From: Epiperipatus broadwayi
Lineage: Eukaryota > Onychophora > Udeonychophora > Euonychophora > Peripatidae
Assembly (NCBI GenBank): GCA_028023455.1
Contig: JAQFVV010012423.1
Span: forward strand, 5,312,269-5,376,268
Length of the DNA: 64,000 bases
Direction of reading: 5' to 3'
Shown here: positions 12,604 through 24,300 of the stretch, in pieces
Layout of the letters: each line of letters starts with the position of its first letter
How positions within the stretch are numbered: the first letter of the stretch is position 1
Program-made: the position numbers and the translations under genes
Notes under the pieces: model-generated
What the model was told of the DNA's origin: nothing
The model's input: the letters and a program-made list of their open reading frames with translations, nothing else
Database searches by the model: none

Positions 12604-15271
12604 CATATTATAAATTTACAGTTTAACGGATTTTTTAAATGCATATTATAAAAAATTTAATTTCCTTAGCGAATAATGATAACTATTAGTTTTTATGTTA
12701 TAATGATAACTTAAAAATCAAGTTAGATTACCTTTTTAATATTAATATTAATAAACATCTTTTCAGTAATTTAAGTTGTAGCTTTTTATATTATGGGTTA
12801 TCTGTACCTCAAAAATATTAAACTTTTTTCCAGTATTTATTTGATTGAAAATCTTCAGCAAAATTTCAATGGTATTGAGCAAAATTATCATCACAATTTT
12901 TTTTTTCGAATGATTTTATTTCTTAATAATAACTATGAATACCAAAATCTCTTTGAAGTCAGAAATTAAATGCAAAATAATAAACTAGTCATCACCGATT
13001 AATCAAGCTTACAGTAGATAACACTAGAAGTTGCTGTTGTTGGTTTATCATATTGTGTAAGTTGGAAAAATAAAGCATTTGCTATTTATATTAATATTCC
13101 TAGAAAACAGAATAAGGTGCCTGCAGTTAATATTAAACTAAGAGTACTACAATATATAGATACTGAATTGGAGTCTGATATATATATGTGTGTGTGCATG
13201 TGTGTGTGTGTTTACACAAAAGTATTTGAGTTGAAAACTATGTTGATTTTGAATTCCAGATTTTAGCTTGAATAATAAAATGGAGATAAATGAGGTTGCT
13301 TAATGCTGGTTTACATTATTTCAACTTATGATGGCAGATTTTTTTGATAGAAAAAAACCTAGCAACTGGTTTTAGAATAAGAATTTAAATGCAATAGAGT
13401 TTCTGATTACTGATTACAATAAATGGGCTGGGTTGCAGATTTTTTTAATAGAAGGAAAACTTAAAAGCTGGTTTGAGGATAAGAATTTACATCCATATAA
13501 TCATTGATTACTCCAGTTTATAATAAATGAGCTAGAATTGAAAGTTGCAATTGGTTTATCTTATTATGTGAACGAAATAATGATTTGTTGGTATAAATAA
13601 CTAAACAAATATATCGAAATCTTACATAATGTGAATAATTTTGCATATCGTTTCTATTTTATAATATTTCTCTCAGATTATTATATTTAAATTATAAAAC
13701 ATATAAGTTTATTTTAAAAGAACATAACTTTATTTTCTATTTATTATTTACTTGTAGGTCTTTACTCATTACGTTGTAAAAATTAAATTTATATATAATT
13801 ATAAAAAATGTATAGAGTATCATTCTCCACATAATGAACAAAATAAATTGCCAATTTTATTATACATGGAAAAAAATAATGTCAAACCTGTTGGTTCTTT
13901 TTAAAAAAACATTTAAATGATGAAAAAATAAAACAATAACTGAATAAAAAAATTGTTAAATCTATAGGAAACTGTTGATCCTTACCTTTATAGCATCAAT
14001 AAAAAGAATATAAGTAAAAAAAAAATCTATGTTATCTTTGTGAAGCAAAGAGATTGTTTACCTCTTGTAAAACTTTGTTTTCAATCTAAACTGAATAAAG
14101 TTGAAAAAAAATTTGATATGTTTGAGAATATTTTTTTTAGCTGGCTGACTTATAGTCTCAAAATGATTCAGTATTGATTACTAACTATAGAGGTAATAAA
14201 CTAAAAGATTTACTAATGCAATTTCAAATAGTAATTCTAAACAGAAGGCAATCAATTCTTTACACATGCACAGTTAGTCTATCAACATTGTTTTTGTTGA
14301 ATGTTAGTAAACTCTCAATCTAAGGCACAAGATAGAGTCTTTGAAAAGAAAAGAGTAGCCATCTTATCTTTTGTACCTAACTTCAATTATAGAGGCCAAC
14401 AAAAATTAAGAAATGCTTAACTTTCACTGTCTGGCAATTGGTTAACTTTGTGAGTAGTGCCTTTTTTACTTTTTTGCCCCAATAAGTTGTTGTAATGACT
14501 TTACTCTGAAGGGGACTACTTAAAAAACTATTTTTAACTGCTTGTTATGTATTCTAAAAAATAAATGCTTAGTAAATCAAAGGATTTTGCATTGTACCTT
14601 TATGATCTAGACTCAGTGAGTTAATTGTGAAGATATTTAAAGCTTCCAGCTTTCAAACATAAATACTTATGACTGGCTTAGATATATAGAAAGAAAAGTA
14701 GAGAAAATGGTGGCTGCCCTTTTCTCATAAAATCTTTGTTGTGTGTTTAAGGTTTGATTGTTATTTGGACAGCTATCATGACATCTGATTGGCTGTCAGA
14801 TAAGTATTATAACTAGTGCAAAGAGATTTGGCAGTATCTCAATTTATTTCAATTTTCAACTATCTGTGCTTCGCAAATTAAAATATTTTTTACCTATCTA
14901 ATATAAAAAGACATAACTATCATAAATACTTTGTTTAGTAAAAAAGGCACCATAAAGAAACAAGGATGTTTCCACAGTCAAATCAGTTGCACTTAATAGA
15001 TTGCATTATAGTTAGAATCACAATATGAGAGTATATGCATATTAATACAAGAGGGCTAAAAATTAGATACAAGTTTTATGGTGGAGTTTTTAATTTAAGT
15101 TTATTAAAAGACAAGAATTTCATATTCTGGAATTTTGGAATTACAATATATTTTCCAGTTGAAAAAACAATCTATAGAATGTATTTAATGTTTTGATTGC
15201 AACATATAGATTTTGGTTTATATTTTAAATACAAGTATATTATGAATACTGAACTTAATGTAATTACAAGA
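12604..15271. other. AT-rich sequence with a short (TG)n tract
   Basis: No gene recognised. There is a (TA/TG)n tract at about 13178-13212. An approximate duplication, GCAGATTTTTTTGATAGAAAAAA (13335) and GCAGATTTTTTTAATAGAAGGAA (13436), indicates an old roughly 100-bp tandem repeat. Confidence 0.5.
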
Positions 15272-15530
15272 GATTTAAACTCAGACTTTCAAGCTCCCTA
15301 CAACTATACACTACATCTTGACCCTATGCATGTGACAAACATAAATAATCTACAATATACATCTTTCATGCTAAACCAGCAACTCATTATCTAGTTTAGG
15401 TCACCATCTCTCACACACACACACTTATATATATAATCAGGGCTCAGTTTATATTAAGATAGTAAATCTTCAAATTTTAATGGAAAGGATTCAATTTTCT
15501 CTATCCTCCAAATCTTCAGCCATCCATTTT
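15272..15530 (+). repeat. H1 repeat, single copy next to a LINE end
   Basis: It contains the H1 landmarks in order: AAACTCAGACTTTCAAGCTC, AATATACATCTTTCATGCTA, an (AC)n tract with TATATATAATCAGGGCTCAG, and TTATATTAAGATAGTAAATC. The 65-codon open frame at 15197-15394 runs across it and is not a gene. Confidence 0.7.
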
Positions 15531-15639
15531 AAAAACCCAATTTTTTAATCAACCAATAATTGAAAAAAAAATTATGTAATGTTCAGTTTGAATGCTTATT
15601 GGTTTGAGAATATAAGCCAATTTAAATATGTAAATATCT

Positions 15640-16215
15640 TGTTAATTTTATAAATAAAATGAGTAGTCTTAGACATTGGTCTGTTGTTATTAACAATTTA
15701 AAAGATAGAATATTTTATTACCAGGAAATAACTACTGCAACTAAATTCCTGTATATAGAGTTGTTATTTTATCTAATTTAATGTAAAGGAAGTCTATTGA
15801 TATAACATAAATGTATTTAAAAAGTTTCATTTAAAGATGCTCTTTAAAACTTTAATAATGCAATGGCAAGATTATTAACCAATCAATATGTTCTTCAAGT
15901 TTCTGGATGTAATACTATAGAGTCTTCTATAATAAAGTCACATCTTTGTTGGATTGGATATGTAAAAATTAATAAATAATGCTAAAAGAGTGCTTTGTAA
16001 TGAATTTCATCATAGTCTTCATGGAATATGTAGATTCCATTTATGTTATAAGGATTATGTTAGACATTCTAAAACATGAAATGTTGATTGCTTCCATTGG
16101 AAAACATGAACATTTATTAGAAAGCTATAAATAAACATGTTGCTTAAATATTTCAGGAAAACAAAAAGTTTGCAGTTGAAGAAATTAAGACAGAATTACA
16201 AAATATCAAATAAAT
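15640..16215 (+). pseudogene. LINE ORF2 C-terminal remnant
   Basis: Read across stops and frameshifts, this gives a decayed reverse-transcriptase C-terminal region. INNLKDRIFYYQEITTATKF corresponds to the LNDRVW....STATKIAVYR type segment. Further on come VSGCNTIESSIIKSHLCWIG, then CYKDYV, and a lysine-rich tail ending NKxxxQNYKISNK-stop. The same segments occur in the minus-strand LINE at 49215-51400 (for example LSGCDTLEFTIQKPHLQI), so both come from one family. It is 5'-truncated, as is usual for LINE copies, and has many in-frame stops. Confidence 0.65.
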
Positions 16216-16922
16216 AGAAAAAGGGCCCTGCATGTTATATACATATATATGGATGTATTTATGTTCACAGTTTAGTATAAATAGTCATTGAAAAACTCAT
16301 CTTTAGAGTAGTTTTTAAGCAGAGCACAATAAATATATCTGTTCAAAACTGACTGTTCTATGTGTATAAAAAGGTATACTTTAAAGGCTTCATATTATTA
16401 ATAGTAACATCATTACACAATGTATTCTCTATTCTCTATATGAATCCCTCATTCCACATAATTTTTTTCACCAACTCATAGTCTTTTTTAATAATAACAT
16501 ATAATCATGAAGCTACTTTGTTTTAAAACCTTAATAATTAACTCATACTTTTAAACTTAAGCTGCAACTCACATTAAAAAATACAATATAATTAGAAATT
16601 ATCTTTAATATTAAAAAACTACTTTACTAATATAACTTCTTTAACGAGCGTTAAAAGCATATAATTATTGATATTTACTTATCCTAGCATTATAGGATAT
16701 TTTGAGATGTTAGAGCACTAAAGTATCAGGTTGTATATAATATTTTTATCTATTTGACCAAACTCAGAGTTTGTTTTACTTCCTTATCTGAGAATTGATC
16801 CAGGAACTTCTTAAAACACAACTCTAATACCATATTAAAGATAACTTTTCTATATTGTGGGCTAGTAAAGGTGTATTATATCTTTTTATGTTCAAATCCA
16901 TATTGTAATAGTTCAGCATAGT
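16216..16922. other. AT-rich sequence, nothing recognised
   Basis: No ORF or repeat recognised. Confidence 0.5.
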
Positions 16923-17170
16923 TTGAATAAAATTATAAAAATAACATCTAAAGATCTGACTGATGAATTATCTATAGAGCACTTAAACCATATAAAGGAA
17001 TACCTTTATTTTAAGCTAGTGGCAGAAGAGAATAAGTTGACTATAGCTTGCAGCTACTTACAAGATGATGCCTATGTTTGGTGGTATTTACTGTTTAACA
17101 AACCTAACATTTTTCAAAGAAAAAAAAAAGTCCCTGAAGTATATATCAAAAAAGCAATAGAAAAATTTAA
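16923..17170 (+). pseudogene. Gypsy-type gag fragment
   Basis: An open stretch of about 80 codons (begins at TTG, so no real start) reads LSIEHLNHIKEYL, then ENKLTIACSYLQDDAYVWW and LLFNKPNIF. It lines up with the gag fragment at 35300-35577 (SPIEHLNSLERYF, KLTLAISHLQGTAQAWW, LFKRPNNF), including the WW pair typical of the Retrotrans_gag domain. It is only a slice of gag, with no protease or polymerase nearby. A tRNA-like SINE sequence follows immediately. Confidence 0.65.
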
Positions 17171-17280
17171 CGTCAAGCATTGGTAGCCGAGAGGTCAGTG
17201 CAGCTGCCGTGCAAGTAAATAGTTGCTTGCAGACATTTGTTGTGGGTTTGCTTCTCGAACGATGCTTTGACATGTGGTAA
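17170..17280 (+). repeat. tRNA-derived SINE head (candidate)
   Basis: GGTAGCCGAGAGGTCAG is a good A box of the tRNA-Leu/Ser type. TGCAAG and CTTGCA can form an anticodon-like stem, and GGGTTTGCTTCTCGA lies where the B box should be. AAGCATT and GATGCTT (17174-17180 and 17260-17266) can pair as a 7-bp acceptor stem. The T-arm does not fold properly and the anticodon loop is too long, so it is a tRNA-like repeat head and not a tRNA gene. Confidence 0.45.
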
Positions 17281-18716
17281 AAAAAAAATTTTAAGATTAT
17301 TCCAAATGTAAATATTTAAATATATAAAGAAATATTTGAGATTGTGGATAATAAGAAAGGTCAACTCTCAGTGATAACACAGGATTTATTAAATGAAATA
17401 ATAATGTTTAATATATTTTTATTAATTTTTTATATTATTTTTTATATTTTTTATTAGTATAAAGTATTATTATGATTATTGGGGGTTTTGAGGAGAAAAT
17501 GCAGCTTTGTACTATGAGAATTTGTTTAGTTGTGCTTTCTTTTCTAATGATTAGGTGAGAAGTCTAACAATGGCTTTGAGGGCTGATGTTGTCATAATTG
17601 AGTTCTATCACTGACACTGGACCAATCCTCTATATAACTTTACAATGCTTTTTATTATTATTACTTATTTGCTTCTAAATTTTTAGTCAGAAAAGCAAGG
17701 CAAATTATTTAATAGATCCTAATATGATACAAATATAGATTAGCCTCTAAGACTTAATGAAGCATATGTATGATGGATTATCAATTGTTATTTCGCTACT
17801 ATATATATGTTCATTGTTAATTATGAAAATAAAGTTTTTTTTGAAAAGAAAAAAGAAGATTATGCATTTATTTAAATATTGTTAATTCTCTATGTAAATC
17901 ACCTTCTAAATCTCTGAGATTAATCATGAGCAAAGGTGTTATATTGATCTATATTTTCTTTGTTGTTTGGGTTGTTGCTGTTTATTGTGTTAAAATTGAG
18001 GTAGCTCTTCTAGTGCCCATCTACATTATGTGTTTTATGGTAGGTAGTTCATTTTTATACATCCTAAAATTATGGATTGAGATGCATTCTCTTGATGAGC
18101 AAATGATTATCTGAACTTCCAAAGAAATGTTTGGATAGATCCAAATTTTTTTCAAAAAGAAACAAATTGTTGATTAGTGAATATACTTTTAGAATAAAAA
18201 CTAAATGTGGCAATAAGAAATGTACATTCAATATTTTCATTATCGCATTTCATTAGACACAAGGTATTATAATGGACCACACAAACTCTCTTGCTTCATT
18301 ATAAAACTGATATATATATATATATATAAAAATGAAAAGAATTAAGTGATGGAATTAATTTCAGTTTTAAAAAAATTAAATAAAATTAATGCATTGAATT
18401 TTCATATTAATTCATGATTGCAATGCATTTAACCCTTCAAGTGTTATTTTTGTTTAGATCCCATTGCTAATTTATTAGGCCAAAATGCTATTTATGGTTT
18501 GTAGACTTAGCATGCACCATTGATTGGTCAATTTTGGTCACAATTTCTTCATTTTAGGTTTATTTTATAGGAAATTCAAAATTTTAAATTGTAGTTCTAA
18601 AAACGTCCACATATAGCATTATATTTTGAAAAAACAATTTTCTTTGCTGGCTATTGATGCCGAGACCAGTCTCTTTGCTCTGATTGGATGCCTGCCAAAT
18701 CTGGAATATGTCTTGT
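17281..18716. other. AT-rich sequence; possible TTAA-bounded MITE end
   Basis: No gene. TTAACCCTTCAAGTGTTATT at 18428 looks like a TTAA target plus a CCCTT terminus (piggyBac-type), but no matching opposite end was found. A short (TA)n tract is at 18309-18328. The hydrophobic 62-codon frame at 17926-18114 has no recognisable features. Confidence 0.4.
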
Positions 18717-19370
18717 AGGTGTTTCTAAATGACAAAGTCAGAAACTAAACAAAGATGTTCTATATATTCATAATTGATTTTGAAGTAAATAAATTTATTT
18801 ATTGTAATTTTTTACATTCATAAATAAGATTTTACATTACTTTATCGAAATATAAAATTTGATTTGGAAAATTTTTAATATTACAAAAAAAATAAGCTTG
18901 CAAATGTAATCACTTTTCAAGACTAGTTGTTGACACCTAACATCTATAATTTAAATAATAGGCATTTCTAAAGAAATGAAAATAAAATCTTTTATGCATT
19001 CATATTTTGAAGTAAATAATTATATCTATCATTATTTATTACATTTATAAATAAGATCTTACATTACTTTATCAAAATATAAAATTTGATTTGAAAAATT
19101 TTAAATATTACATGAAAAATACATTTGAAGAAATGATGGGTAATAAAAAAAAACAATTATTGTTACTAACCGTAATTAGGCATTTCTAAATGACAAATTC
19201 AGAACTGAAAATGAAATGTAGTACACTTTCATATATTGAAGTAAATAATTATATCTATAATCATTTTTTACATTCATAAATAAGATTTTACATTACTTTA
19301 TCAAAATATAAAGTTTGATTCAAAAAATTTTAAATATTACAAGAAAAATAAGCATCTTATGAAACAGATA
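18717..19370 (+). repeat. Three-unit tandem repeat, about 220-240 bp period
   Basis: Units start at 18717, 18959 and 19178. Each begins GG(C/T)(A/G)TTTCTAAA and continues with GAAGTAAATAATTATATCTA-like sequence, AAATAAGATTTTACATTACT, TTATC(A/G)AAATATAAA and a TTTGATT tract. Units 2 and 3 are closer to each other than to unit 1. It ends about 320 bp before the Merlin element. Confidence 0.8.
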
Positions 19371-19693
19371 ACATAAATAATATTGTTTTAAAAAAAATTG
19401 AATAGATAATTCACAGATTCCATTTACAATTATAAATTCTTAAAAGAGTGAAAGTCCTGATCAAAAATATGCAAGTTGACCTTTTTTTTGTAATCTTGCA
19501 ATTCTCTTTTTTTCCTTTCTATCTTTTAACCAGTAGAGTACTGTTTTTGTTTTGTTTTTTGAGAAAAAAAAGAGAAAGATTAAATTTATCTAATTTATTT
19601 AATTTGAAGAGCGAAAAATAGATAATCTGTTTAAGTATGATAATTTTAAAACTATTTATTTCTTAACTAGTGTTTCTGTTTATAAAAAAATAT

Positions 19694-20480
19694 GGTACCT
19701 GTTTGCAGACCCTACTGACCCCACAAGATGGCACTGCCACATCATCAACAACTGGCCTGAAAATGGCAAGTGGTGAATTTTTTTATGAAAACACCTCAAA
19801 ATCGACAAATAAAAATGCCTAAGGCAATATATGTACAGCAAATAAATCGAAAATTACAAATTATAAAAAAATGCAAGAAAATGCTAAAAAATTCAAATAA
19901 TAAAACCAAAAAACCATGAAAATTTCATTATGAGATATACCCCCCCTAAAATCAAAATTTCTTCCCTTAAATCGACAAATAAAAATGCCTCTGACAATAT
20001 ATGTTCAGCAAATAAATCGAAAACTACAAATTATAAAAAAAATGCAAGAAAATGCTAAAAAATTCAAATAATAAAAACAAAAAACCATGAAAATTCTATC
20101 GAGAGATATACCTCCCTCTACAATCTGACAATTCACAAAGCATGGCGGCAAAAAAAGTGGGAAAATATGAAAAGATCAAATCATTTACCTTCAACATAAA
20201 TATGCATCTAAGTTCATATTGAAAAGCAATTCCCCCACCTGATCAAAACATAATAAATTTTATCAATATTTTTAAATTATTTAAATAACAGATATAATAG
20301 TAAGTCATAAAACAGATTAATATATGAAAAGATCAAAACATTTACCTTCAACATAAATATGATCTAAGTTTATATTGAAAAGCAATTAATTGTTCTCTGG
20401 CTTTCGAAATTACTGCATATGTAAATTGAGCATTAATATTTAAGTATAGATTAAATCAGTTTGTACTTTCAAAATGAATA
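19694..20480 (+). repeat. Merlin left terminal inverted repeat
   Basis: It shares AGATGGCACTGCCACATCAT and many further blocks with the reverse complement of the right end. It holds an internal tandem duplication with a 171-bp period (units from 19798 and 19969, each starting AAATCGACAAATAAAAATGC) that is single in the right arm. ACCTTCAACATAAATATG also occurs twice (20188 and 20343). Confidence 0.8.
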
Positions 20481-20700
20481 TGATGTAATTAGACATTTTA
20501 CATCAAAAAGTTAATTTCTCTAAATTCATTAATAACATTTAATGGTTTACCCATTTAATAATTAACAAGTAATACACAAAAAATACCGATTACTATTTGG
20601 ATTTTTCCAGTTTTTTTGTTCAAGAAATTTTTCACCATTATGTAGATTAAATCAGTTTGTACTTTCAAAATGAATATGATGTAATTAGACATTTTACATG
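20452..20700 (+). repeat. Direct repeat inside Merlin
   Basis: TAGATTAAATCAGTTTGTAC and the following 37 bp occur at about 20452-20509 and again at about 20642-20699, identical by eye, separated by about 130 bp of AT-rich sequence. It sits between the left inverted repeat and the transposase. Confidence 0.75.
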
Positions 20701-20971
20701 AAACCTAATTTCCAAAGCTAATAAATTTAATTAAAATCTAGCTAAAGTAGAGTTTTGAAATACCTGCTTAGACCTATTATGATATTTTAATTATTTTGGA
20801 CTGCTAGAAACACAAGTTATTGGGATAAATTTTATTTTTTGACAGGATTATTAAGGATTACTTTTTTTCATGCAGAAGAATACAACATTAAATATGCAGC
20901 AATGTTTGAGGCAATATTTCAAAATCCCACATTGAAATATCAGCATCTAAAACTTACGTGTCATCTTTTCT

Positions 20972-21856
20972 GTGTATTCCGTTATTTTATTCAAAATGAT
21001 GAAAGTTTGGGATCTACCAATGACAGAAGTTAAAGCAGTGGAGTTCCTCCAAAGTAAAAATGTTTTGCCTTCTCGAAGAGTGTGTAAGAATGGCCATGAA
21101 ATGTGGCTTTATGTGAATGCAAGGGCTCAGTGGAAGTGCAATATTAAGGCTTGTCAATATCGCGCAGCACTTTGTAATGGAACCTGGTTGGAAGACTGCA
21201 AATTGTCATTTGTCACATCCATCTGAATCATTTATTATTGGAGCAAAAACCAATTGCCCATGCAATCAGGAAAAAATGATTTGGATTTGAATAGGAATAC
21301 TGTTGTTGTGTGGAAGCAATATTTGAGAGAAGCATGTAAAGAAAGTCTGCTCTGTTGCCCACCCTGCAAAATTGGAGGCCCAGGAAAAATTGTAGAGGTC
21401 AATGAAAGTTTATTTAGTAAATGTAAAAATCAACAGGGAAGAATTCTTCCACAGCAGTGGTTATTTGGCGGTTTATGTAGAGAAACAAAAGAGTGTTTCA
21501 TTGTTGCTATTCCAGATTGAACAGCATCTGTTCTTCTAGATGCCATTAAAGAACATGTAGCAACAGAATCCACCATATATACTGACTGCTGGGAGGCCTA
21601 CACAATGGATGTATTGAATGCTGAAGGTTTTCAACACTTCAAAGTGAATCATTTGTACAATTTTGTTGATCCTACGACTGGGGCTCACACCCAGAATGTA
21701 GAAAGACTTTGGGGGCTTGTAAAATGTCACAATAAATGAGAGAGGGGGACCGCCCGATGTTATCTTGAGTCCTACTTAGACAAATTCATGTGGTGACGAT
21801 TGCATAATGGTGAAGATCTATTTGAAGCAATATTGCAAGTGATCAATATACCGTGA
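20972..21856 (+). pseudogene. Merlin transposase (ISXO2-like DDE), broken by TGA codons
   Basis: A DDE-type transposase that would cut and paste the Merlin element by acting on its terminal repeats. It stays in one frame from the ATG at 20972 to the TGA at 21854-21856, about 294 codons, close to full length for the family. The N-terminal zinc-binding part shows CKNGHEMWLYV...WKCNIKAC (ISXO2-type CxxGH...CxxxxC). The catalytic region shows IVEVNESLFSK (first acidic residue in a D/N-E context), GGLCRETKECFIVAIPD, TIYTDCWEAY (second aspartate) and FVDPTTGAHTQNVERLWGLVK (the conserved H-T-x-N-x-E-R-x-W block). In-frame stops lie at 21224, 21518, 21737 and 21794, all TGA and all where the family normally has arginine. 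No frameshift is needed, so decay was by point mutation only. Open frames at 20839-21033 and 21536-21730 (minus) are shadows. Confidence 0.88.
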
Positions 21857-22287
21857 ATCTAAATTTCTAAATAATAATTGCTAATTTCTGCCATCTTTTC
21901 TTAATATTTGTGTAAAATCTGTTCCAAAATGCTTCAAAATTTTACTATTCAACTGCATTTAAAGCTTCAAAATTCTGCGACATTTGCTGAATTCTTCTGT
22001 TACTATTTAAAATGTGAACTCTAAATCAAAATCTGTCTCTATGATTGCATGATGGTGAAGATCTATTCGATGCAATATTGCAAGCATCAATATACAGTCA
22101 ATCTAAATTTCTAAATTATAATTGCAAATTTCTGCCATCTTTTCTTAATATTTGTGTTAAAATCTGTTTCAAAATGCTTCAAAATTCTACTATTCAACTG
22201 CGTTTAAAGCTTCAAAATTCTGCGACGTTTGCTGAATTCTTCTGTTACTATTTAAAATGTGAACTCTAAATCAAAATAATGTTCTTA
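21798..22287 (+). repeat. 245-bp tandem duplication of the transposase 3' end
   Basis: Copy 1 (from 21798, GATTGCATAATGGTGAAGAT) covers the last 20 codons of the transposase and its 3' flank. Copy 2 (from 22043, GATTGCATGATGGTGAAGAT) repeats it with about 95% identity. The open frame at 22045-22269 is the duplicated tail and not a separate gene. Copy 2 retains GATCTATTCGATGC where copy 1 has GATCTATTTGAAGC. Confidence 0.85.
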
Positions 22288-22339
22288 ATGGATTTTTATG
22301 CTGAACACATTTAAGTGCCTACTAAAAATGATTGGAAGG

Positions 22340-23066
22340 ACTTTGGTAATTATTTTTTTGTGTATTACTTTTTGATTATTTAAATATTATAGCTCAATTT
22401 AGATATGCTTCTTTGTGAATTTTCAGATTGTAGGGGGGGGGGGTAACTATTGATCATATTTTTTTATAATTTGATTTTTACATCAACTGCTTATTTTTTA
22501 TTACTTACTATGTATTAATCAGTGTTATGAGTTATTATATATGTTACTTAAATAATTTAAAAATATTGATAAGATTTATTACATTTTGATCAGTTGGGGG
22601 AGGGATCCATAATGATTTTTTGAAGATTGCTTTTTGATTATTTAAATATTAATGCTCAATTTACATATGCAGTAATTTGAAAGCCAGAGAACAATTAATT
22701 GCTTTTCAATATGAACTTAGATGCATATTTATGTTGAAGGTAAATGATTTGATCTTTTTGTATTTTCCCACTTTTTTTGGCCACCATGCTTTGTGAATTG
22801 TCAGATTGTAGAGGGAGGTATATCTCCTGATAGAATTTTCATGGTTTTTTTGGTTTTATTATTTGAATTTTTTTAGCATTTTCTTGCATTTTTTTTTAAT
22901 TTGTAGTTTTCGATTTATTTGCTGTACATATATTGCCTTAGGGATTTTTATTTGTCGATTTTGAGTCATTTTCATAAAAAAAATTATCACTTGCCATTTT
23001 CAGGCCCGTTGTTGATGATGTGGCAGTGCCATCTGATGGCGGCAGTATGGTCTCAAAACTACAACC
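22340..23066 (-). repeat. Merlin right terminal inverted repeat
   Basis: Reverse complement of the left arm, with the same modules: TTTGATTATTTAAATATTA occurs twice (about 22371 and 22634), GGGGGGGGGGG at 22433-22443 faces CCCCCCC of the left arm, and ATATATTGCCTTAGG and GATGTGGCAGTGCCATCT lie near the tip. It is shorter than the left arm because the 171-bp duplication is absent. Confidence 0.8.
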
Positions 23067-24300
23067 AAAAATATATATTAAATTTGGAAAAATGTTAATA
23101 AAAACGAATATAAATAGGAAAAGTAAAGATAAAAGTTATTTTTTGCATTGCCTTTTTTTTCTATAAAGACAAAGAATTGTTATTATAGATATTAAAAGAA
23201 AAAAATGTAATTAGTTAAAACTAATTAGAAGAAAACTATAAGGGTAGCTTGAAAGGTACAATCGAGGGGAAAACACCAGAGAAAGTTTTTCTTTTCTTTT
23301 AAACAGAGCTGCAACTTAAATTGGATAGCATCAGAAATAAATTGGCAGGAAATACCAGAGAGGATTTTTCTTTTCTTTTAAAAGGGTTGGGAGAGAATTT
23401 AACAAATAACACTGAATGAGAATAATCAACATGTGTCTTATTTCCATTTGCTAAGGGACTTTGTTAATGGAATTTAAGAGAATAAAGTTGGCCAGAACAG
23501 TATGAAGCTTATGATTAAGGTAATATCCTATTGTAGTTAAAAATATCATTATGAGGTGAAAAAACCTTTTATTAGTACACTGGTTATCAAATTCTGGAAT
23601 AATATAATCTTCCAAAAATTTTAAAGGTATTTTATTCTTTCCTATACAAGTATTGATCAAATAAGATCAAGTAGTTGTCTGCCATCACTCTCTCAATTTT
23701 TGTAGACCTATTCATAATGGATATGCAATATATTATTGTAGCGTTAATAATGGCAAAGAATTAAAAAAGTAAATCATTAATACATTGAGCTTTATATGAT
23801 ACAAATTGCCCTGTATATCAAATATCTAAAAGATTCAAACCCATTCTAACTGACGTCATAAAATCAGAATTCTGAACATATTGATTAAAGATCCATTTAA
23901 ATTAGAGTAAAATATCTCTAAAAGTCATTAGCACATAAATTAAACCTTATTTAATTTTCTCTGCTTAATATTTAAAATTATTATTATAAATCTTTATTTT
24001 CAAACATATTTTTAGTTTTAATATTTAAAAGCCAATAGCACACATATTTTGATATATATTTTTTTCAATGCTTAATATTTAATATTTATAATAACAGATA
24101 TATTACTATTTATTTATTTATTTATTTTTGACAATCTAAAATACTTATTATTATTAGACATACATTGATTTGTCAATTATGACTAATAATTATGTGAAGA
24201 TGAATCAGTAGTTCATATATATGAGAGCTCATAGATTAAATTCAGTCATTAAATTACCTTTATCTAAGGTGGATACATCCCTTCATGAATATATATATAT
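23067..24300. other. AT-rich sequence between Merlin and LTR element
   Basis: No gene. ACCAGAGA followed by TTTTTCTTTTCTTTTAAA occurs twice (about 23275 and 23355), a short old tandem duplication. It ends in an (AT)n tract that is the LTR insertion site. Confidence 0.5.

Larger units (their letters stand above)
19694..23066 (+). mobile_element. Merlin (IS1016/ISXO2-type) DNA transposon, 3373 bp
   Basis: The element runs from GGTACCTGTTTGCAGACC to the reverse complement of GGTTGTAGTTTTGAGACC. It is flanked by the exact 8-bp direct repeat AAAAATAT (19686-19693 and 23067-23074), the target-duplication size known for Merlin. Very long imperfect terminal inverted repeats (about 700-790 bp) surround a transposase pseudogene. 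The flanking repeat is A/T-only, so chance is possible, but it falls exactly at the GG...CC ends. The element is immobile in its own right because its transposase is broken. Confidence 0.85.

Noticed and set aside
17170-17280. Functional tRNA gene
   Set aside because: Acceptor-like and D-arm sequences are present, but the T-arm does not pair and the anticodon loop is too long.
18717-19370. CRISPR-like array
   Set aside because: Units are about 220-240 bp with no short repeat and unique spacer structure, in a eukaryotic setting; it is an ordinary tandem repeat.
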